The notes beneath the pieces were generated by a model. It made no database searches. It was not told the origin of the DNA and was given only the letters and a program-made list of their open reading frames with translations. Source: Streptococcus sp. Marseille-Q0941 (GTDB taxonomy: Bacteria; Bacillota; Bacilli; Lactobacillales; Streptococcaceae). From it: a stretch of DNA of 64,000 nt. The DNA lies in assembly GCF_943736975.1 (NCBI RefSeq), contig NZ_CALSFO010000003.1, forward strand, positions 124,001 through 188,000, in the 5' to 3' direction. Shown here piece after piece: positions 59,794 to 64,000 of the stretch. The stretch's first letter is position 1. Each line of letters opens with the position of its first letter. The position numbers and the translations under genes are program-made.

Positions 59794-60714
59794 TCACTTT
59801 TTTAAATAAATTTCATCAATTTCATGATTTTTAGATTTATGAAGAATGACTTCGGCCCGATTTCTGGTCGGTTCGATATAGTTTTGTAGATTGGTCAAAT
59901 TAATACTTGTCCAAACCTGATGGGCAAAATCTTTTACTTCACTAATTGGTTGCTGGGTGAAACGATAGTAATAGTTGTTTGGATCATCTTGTGCAAAGCT
60001 AAGAAGTTTCAAGAAACGGTCCAAATACCAGCTCTCAATATCCTCGACGGCAGCATCAACGTAAATGGAAAAATCAAAGAAATCCGTGATGTAAAGACGG
60101 CTATTTTGTGGCGTTTGAAAAACATTAATACCCTCAACTATGATAAAATCCGCTGCTTGAACTCGTTGTTTTTGATGAGGAACAATGTCGTAGATTTCAT
60201 GAGAATAAACAGGAATGTCAACATCTTGTCCATTTTTTAGTTGATCTAGGAAATCGAGCAATCTTTCCATATCATAACTCTCAGGGAACCCTTTTCGGTT
60301 TAGGATATTTCGCTCGTTTAAGATGCTGTTAGGATACAGAAAGCCATCAGTTGTCACTAATTCAACACTTGCCTCTGGAAAAATACGAGAAAGCAAAATT
60401 TGTAAGAGTCGACTAGTAGTTGATTTGCCAACAGCGACACTACCTGAAATTCCGATAATAAATGGTTGATTTTTACTCTCTCTTTGGAGAAAAATTCCTT
60501 TTGAAAATGCTAGGTCTTCTTTGGAACGTTTGTAGATTTGAATCAGATGAGCCAGTGGCAGGTAAATATCTGTTACGTCTTTGAGACTAATCTGGTCATT
60601 AAAACTCTTAATCGAATCCAATTCCTCCTCGGTTAAAGGAGGTGTTGTTTTACGATGTAAAGATTGCCAAGTTATTCGGCTGATTTTTTCATAATGTAAA
60701 AATTCGTTGGTCAT
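59794..60714 (-). CDS. coaA: Pantothenate kinase, type I
   Basis: 306 residues. It phosphorylates pantothenate, the first step of coenzyme A synthesis. P-loop [17 protein letters not shown] (~88-104); [25 protein letters not shown] and [14 protein letters not shown] motifs place it in the CoaA (PanK-I) family, normally feedback-inhibited by CoA. Ribosome site GAGGAAA. It is transcribed toward rpsT. Confidence 0.97.
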   Translation of the reverse strand: MTNEFLHYEKISRITWQSLHRKTTPPLTEEELDSIKSFNDQISLKDVTDIYLPLAHLIQIYKRSKEDLAFSKGIFLQRESKNQPFIIGISGSVAVGKSTTSRLLQILLSRIFPEASVELVTTDGFLYPNSILNERNILNRKGFPESYDMERLLDFLDQLKNGQDVDIPVYSHEIYDIVPHQKQRVQAADFIIVEGINVFQTPQNSRLYITDFFDFSIYVDAAVEDIESWYLDRFLKLLSFAQDDPNNYYYRFTQQPISEVKDFAHQVWTSINLTNLQNYIEPTRNRAEVILHKSKNHEIDEIYLKK

Positions 60715-60737
60715 AAATTTTCCTCGTTTGATACCTC

Positions 60738-60746
60738 AGTATACCA
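60738..60746 (-). promoter_or_regulatory. Extended -10 promoter of coaA
   Basis: Minus strand TGGTATACT (60746-60738). Confidence 0.6.
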
Positions 60747-60849
60747 TAATTTAGAAATAAAGGCATCTGAATCATTTGAGAAAAAGCGCTTTCTTTGTTA
60801 GAATATAAGTAGAATAAACATCAAAAGAGGTGATGTTATAAGACTAGTA

Positions 60850-61116
60850 GTGAGCGATAACATTCTAAAATGGACTAGCTTACTAGTTGCGATTTTGTGG
60901 CTATCTCCGACTGTAATAGAATTTACTGTGACATTAGGGAATCAAGCCTATAGCTGGTCTGCTTTTGTCTTGTTATTTTTGCTACCAATCATTGGTTTTA
61001 TCTACTTGATTTTCGCTTTCTTAATACGAAAATGGTGGTTCTTCTTATTTGGTCTAGTTTGTGTTTTTTCTTTTCCCATTACGATGGCTTTGGGTGCTTA
61101 CTTGCTTGGTCCCTAA
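60850..61116 (+). CDS. Small hydrophobic membrane protein
   Basis: 88 residues with three hydrophobic segments (~8-30, 35-58, 63-85). GTG at 60850 is the only reasonable start; AGAGGTGAT is 17 bases upstream, too far for a good site, so the start is uncertain. The frame upstream is open without another start codon. It is divergent from coaA. No family recognised. Confidence 0.6.
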   Translation: MSDNILKWTSLLVAILWLSPTVIEFTVTLGNQAYSWSAFVLLFLLPIIGFIYLIFAFLIRKWWFFLFGLVCVFSFPITMALGAYLLGP

Positions 61117-61177
61117 GGGATTCGGTAATTTATACTATTTTTTAATAAATCGATGGAAAAGAATGGGCTTTGCTGTC

Positions 61178-61217
61178 ATGCAAACGATTTACAATTAACT
61201 TATTTATGTGGTAAAAT
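61178..61217 (+). promoter_or_regulatory. Promoter of the pdp-deoC-cdd operon, predicts a leaderless mRNA, with weak cre-like site
   Basis: TTTACA (61188-61193), 18 bases and TAAAAT (61212-61217), extended by TGG. The ATG is six bases further on, where transcription should begin. ATGCAAACGATTTACA (61178-61193) over the -35 resembles a cre site with two mismatches. Confidence 0.55.
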
Positions 61218-61223
61218 AAAACT

Positions 61224-61814
61224 ATGAGTAAAATGTATTATGCAGAAAATCCAGATGCTGCCCATGATGTTCACGAATTAAGAGTGGAGCTACTTGGACA
61301 AAAGATGACCTTTTTGACAGATGCAGGTGTCTTTAGCAAAAAAATGATTGATTTCGGAAGTCAATTATTGTTAAGATGTGTCAATGTTGAAAATGGTGAA
61401 AAAATTCTTGATGTAGGTTGTGGCTATGGTCCTATTGGATTAACTTTAGCAAAGGCTTACGATGCCCAAGCAACCATGGTGGATATCAACAATCGTGCCC
61501 TGGATTTAGCTCAGCAAAATGCACTGAAAAACAATGTTCAAGCGACTATCTTCCAGTCCAACATTTATGAGCAGGTAGAGGGACTATTTAATCATGTCAT
61601 TTCGAATCCGCCTATTCGTGCTGGCAAGCAAGTCGTTCATGAAATCATCGAGAAAAGTATTGATTATCTTACGGATGGTGGAGATTTGACCATTGTCATC
61701 CAAAAGAAACAGGGAGCTCCTAGTGCTAAAAACAAGATGGAAGAAGTTTTTGGTAATTGCGAGGTTGTAAAGAAAGATAAGGGATATTATATCCTTAGAA
61801 GTGTGAAAGAATGA
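61224..61814 (+). CDS. Class I SAM-dependent methyltransferase, RsmC-like
   Basis: 196 residues. SAM motif LDVGCGYGPIGLTLA (~61-75), acidic VDINNRAL (~85) and catalytic-type NPPIRAG (~129-135), the NPP(F/Y/I) motif of N2-guanine RNA methyltransferases such as RsmC. It corresponds to the single-domain YbxB type. It heads the pyrimidine nucleoside operon (four-base overlap with pdp), although its own target is probably rRNA. No ribosome site precedes the ATG. Confidence 0.9.
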   Translation: MSKMYYAENPDAAHDVHELRVELLGQKMTFLTDAGVFSKKMIDFGSQLLLRCVNVENGEKILDVGCGYGPIGLTLAKAYDAQATMVDINNRALDLAQQNALKNNVQATIFQSNIYEQVEGLFNHVISNPPIRAGKQVVHEIIEKSIDYLTDGGDLTIVIQKKQGAPSAKNKMEEVFGNCEVVKKDKGYYILRSVKE

Positions 61815-63094
61815 GAGCAGTAGACCTAATCCAGAAAAAAAGAGACGGCCAAGAACTAACCTCAAGTGAAATCCAATGGCTGATTGAAGGTTATGTTGCA
61901 GGAACTGTTCCTGACTACCAGATGTCTGCCTTTGCTATGGCTGTGTATTTTAAAGGTATGACTACACAGGAGATTTCTGATTTGACTATGAATATGGTCA
62001 AGACAGGTCAAGAATTTGATTTATCCGCTATTGAAGGTATCAAGGTTGATAAACACTCAACTGGTGGAGTAGGAGATAAGGTCACCTTGATTTTAGCTCC
62101 CCTGGTTGCCAGTTTTGATGTTCCAGTGGCTAAGATGAGTGGTAGAGGTCTGGGACACACCGGTGGAACTATCGATAAATTAGAATCTATCAAAGGATTT
62201 CAAGTCGAACGCAGTCAGGATGACTTTATCAAACAAGTCCAAGATATGGGTGTTTCAGTCATTGGACAGTCTGATCAACTAGTCAAAGCGGATAAACTGC
62301 TTTATGCACTACGAGATGTGACTGCGACAGTTGATACCATCCCCTTGATTGCTAGTTCTGTCATGAGTAAAAAGATTGCAGCTGGTGCTGATGCTATCTT
62401 ACTGGACGTAACAGTTGGTGAAGGTGCCTTTATGAAGACAGTCGACGAGGCACGTCAACTGGCTCAAACCATGGTAAATCTTGGGAAGGCAGTAGGTCGA
62501 AAGACCGTAGCAGTCATTACGGATATGAGTCAACCTTTGGGACGTGCCATTGGGAATCGCTTGGAAATTCTAGAAGCACTAGAAATTCTTCAGGGTAAAG
62601 GACGCGAGGATATTAGCCACTTTATCTGTGAGTTAGCCCAGATTATGCTATCTTTGGCAAATGTTGAAAAAACGGTTGAGGAAGTGAAAGAACATCTTGA
62701 GAATGGCAAGGCTCTTAAAAAATTTGAAGAGATGGTTCTTGCTCAGGGTGGAGATTTAGAAGATCTTTATCGGCCTGTAAAAGTTGATCATGTAGTAGAA
62801 ATTCCTGCTCAGTTAGATGGTGTCATTGAGGCACTTCCAGCCATGGAGTTCGGTCTTTTTGCCATGAGATTAGGTGCTGGACGTGCAGTGAAAACAGATA
62901 CTCTTGACTATGAGACGGGGATTGTTTTTGAGAAGAAAGTTGGAGAATCAGTCAAAAAGGGCGAAATTGTCGCAAAAGTATATGCAAATGGCAAAATTTC
63001 TCCTGAACTAGTTACAGATTTCCAAAAATATGTTAAAATTAAAATAAGTGATGAAGCGATAAAAACACGTGAAATCATCGAAATTATCTCCTAA
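61811..63094 (+). CDS. pdp: Pyrimidine-nucleoside phosphorylase
   Basis: 427 residues. It phosphorolyses uridine, thymidine and deoxyuridine. The family signature is KMSGRGLGHTGGTIDKLESIKGF (~107-129), with VDKHSTGGVGDKVTL (phosphate site, ~80-95) and the C-terminal GLFAMRLGAGRAVKTDTLDYETGI. It overlaps the methyltransferase gene by four bases and precedes deoC. Confidence 0.96.
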   Translation: MRAVDLIQKKRDGQELTSSEIQWLIEGYVAGTVPDYQMSAFAMAVYFKGMTTQEISDLTMNMVKTGQEFDLSAIEGIKVDKHSTGGVGDKVTLILAPLVASFDVPVAKMSGRGLGHTGGTIDKLESIKGFQVERSQDDFIKQVQDMGVSVIGQSDQLVKADKLLYALRDVTATVDTIPLIASSVMSKKIAAGADAILLDVTVGEGAFMKTVDEARQLAQTMVNLGKAVGRKTVAVITDMSQPLGRAIGNRLEILEALEILQGKGREDISHFICELAQIMLSLANVEKTVEEVKEHLENGKALKKFEEMVLAQGGDLEDLYRPVKVDHVVEIPAQLDGVIEALPAMEFGLFAMRLGAGRAVKTDTLDYETGIVFEKKVGESVKKGEIVAKVYANGKISPELVTDFQKYVKIKISDEAIKTREIIEIIS

Positions 63095-63111
63095 TTTAAG
63101 GATAAAATGAT

Positions 63112-63774
63112 ATGAAATTAAATAAATACATTGATCATACGCTATTGAAGCAAGATGCGACAGTAGAACAAATCGATCGTTTGCTATCTGAAGCAAGAGA
63201 GTACGATTTTGCAAGTGTTTGTGTAAATCCATGCTGGGTTTCTCATGCAAAAGCAGGTCTTAAAGATACAGATGTAAAAGTTTGTACGGTTGTAGGTTTC
63301 CCTCTAGGAGCCACAACTTCAGCTGTTAAGGGTTATGAAACCAAAGAAGCTATCCAAAATGGTGCTGACGAAATTGATATGGTTATCAACGTTGGTGCAC
63401 TCAAATCAGAAAATGCTGCATTTGTTGAGTCAGATATTCGAGCAGTTGTTGAAGCAAGCGGAGACAAACTCGTTAAGGTGATTATTGAAGCTTGTTTGTT
63501 GACAGATGAGGAAAAAGTTCTTGCATGTCAACTAGCCCAGAAAGCAGGAGCAGACTTTGTCAAGACTTCTACAGGTTTCTCAACAGGTGGTGCAACACTA
63601 CCAGATGTTCAATTAATGCGCCAGACAGTTGGACCGGATATGGGTGTCAAAGCTGCTGGTGGAGCTCGTTCTTATGCGGATGCTGTTGCTTTTGTTGAGG
63701 CAGGAGCTACTCGTATCGGAACATCGTCTGGTGTAGCAATCCTTAAAGGAGAATTAGCTGATGGCGACTACTGA
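63112..63774 (+). CDS. deoC: Deoxyribose-phosphate aldolase
   Basis: 220 residues. It splits deoxyribose 5-phosphate to glyceraldehyde 3-phosphate and acetaldehyde, the last step of deoxynucleoside use. The Schiff-base Lys is in [10 protein letters not shown] (~152), a second Lys in MGVKAAGG (~181) and phosphate-binding GTSSG near the end. It overlaps cdd by 14 bases. Confidence 0.97.
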   Translation: MKLNKYIDHTLLKQDATVEQIDRLLSEAREYDFASVCVNPCWVSHAKAGLKDTDVKVCTVVGFPLGATTSAVKGYETKEAIQNGADEIDMVINVGALKSENAAFVESDIRAVVEASGDKLVKVIIEACLLTDEEKVLACQLAQKAGADFVKTSTGFSTGGATLPDVQLMRQTVGPDMGVKAAGGARSYADAVAFVEAGATRIGTSSGVAILKGELADGDY

Positions 63775-64000
63775 GTTGATTGATTTAGCAATTGAAACTA
63801 GTAAAAAAGCCTATGTGCCCTACTCACATTTTCCAATTGGTGCCGTATTGGTTGCCAAGGATGGAAGTGTTTATACTGGAGTCAATGTCGAGAATGCTAG
63901 CTTCTCTTTGACCAACTGTGGTGAAAGAACAGCTATCTTTAAGGCGGTTTCTGAAGGACAGCGAGACTTTTCAGAATTGATTGTCTATGGTCAAACAGAA
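63761..64000 (+). CDS. cdd: Cytidine deaminase, 3' end outside the window
   Basis: The first 80 residues are present: [67 protein letters not shown]. The catalytic Glu is in the NVENAS/CGERTA region and the first zinc Cys is in NCGERTA (~51-57); the PCxxC part lies beyond the edge. It converts cytidine and deoxycytidine to uridine forms for Pdp. Confidence 0.95.
   Translation, partial: MATTELIDLAIETSKKAYVPYSHFPIGAVLVAKDGSVYTGVNVENASFSLTNCGERTAIFKAVSEGQRDFSELIVYGQTE

Overview
The window is a low-GC Firmicute chromosome segment that fits the mitis group of Streptococcus (S. mitis, S. oralis or close to S. pneumoniae). The pointers are a YSIRK signal peptide and LPxTG anchors on giant host-glycan hydrolases, the CiaR/CiaH pair, SlrA, DUF3270, a BOX-like element, many extended -10 promoters (TGnTATAAT), and four copies of a ~175-bp hairpin-rich repeat. 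No rRNA, tRNA, complete insertion sequence, prophage or CRISPR array was seen. The species call is an inference from gene content.

Layout. 1-12.2 kb: two cell-wall-anchored mega-glycosidases, the 3' part of a GH101 endo-alpha-N-acetylgalactosaminidase and a 2846-residue protein that joins a GH20 and a GH84 catalytic module; both end in the same Pro-rich and EFKGGVN repeat modules. 12.3-18.1 kb: a small membrane-anchored protein, cysteine desulfurase + ThiI (tRNA 4-thiouridine), and a compact operon of two esterase-like hydrolases and an ATP-grasp protein. 18.4-24.3 kb: aquaglyceroporin, YutD, RlmN, VanZ-like, ABC-F ATPase, zinc-ribbon protein and the SlrA lipoprotein. 24.5-29.4 kb is accessory: an XRE/membrane protein pair with a duplicated operator-like repeat, a CadD/CadX-type cadmium module with a clear promoter and operator, a broken HTH gene, a TMEM175-like channel, and an EamA transporter remnant, with rpsP-khpA in between. 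29.5-35 kb: hydrolase, rimM-trmD, ATP-cone protein, YdbC, BioY and glutathione reductase.

35-44.6 kb: a MacAB-like efflux system, metG, and a decaying accessory stretch with a frameshifted aldo/keto reductase, a DUF2829 (Tad2-family) gene, SDR, NUDIX, a small acidic protein, a frameshifted unknown gene and a frameshifted ASCH gene. 44.6-53 kb: pepN, ciaRH, DUF3270, an HrtBA-like ABC transporter preceded by a 38-codon leader ORF, and a U32 peptidase whose promoter predicts a leaderless mRNA.

52.9-64 kb is dominated by nucleoside salvage: rpiA-deoB-DUF1697-punA-clc, deoD, and a methyltransferase-pdp-deoC-cdd operon running off the edge. Together these release ribose and deoxyribose phosphates from nucleosides and feed them into central metabolism. 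Between the chloride channel and deoD lie two tandem ~129-nt units, each with two strong hairpins, which no gene explains; this is the most interesting unexplained structure in the window. The glycosidases, nucleoside catabolism, CiaRH, SlrA and efflux genes are consistent with life on a host mucosa.
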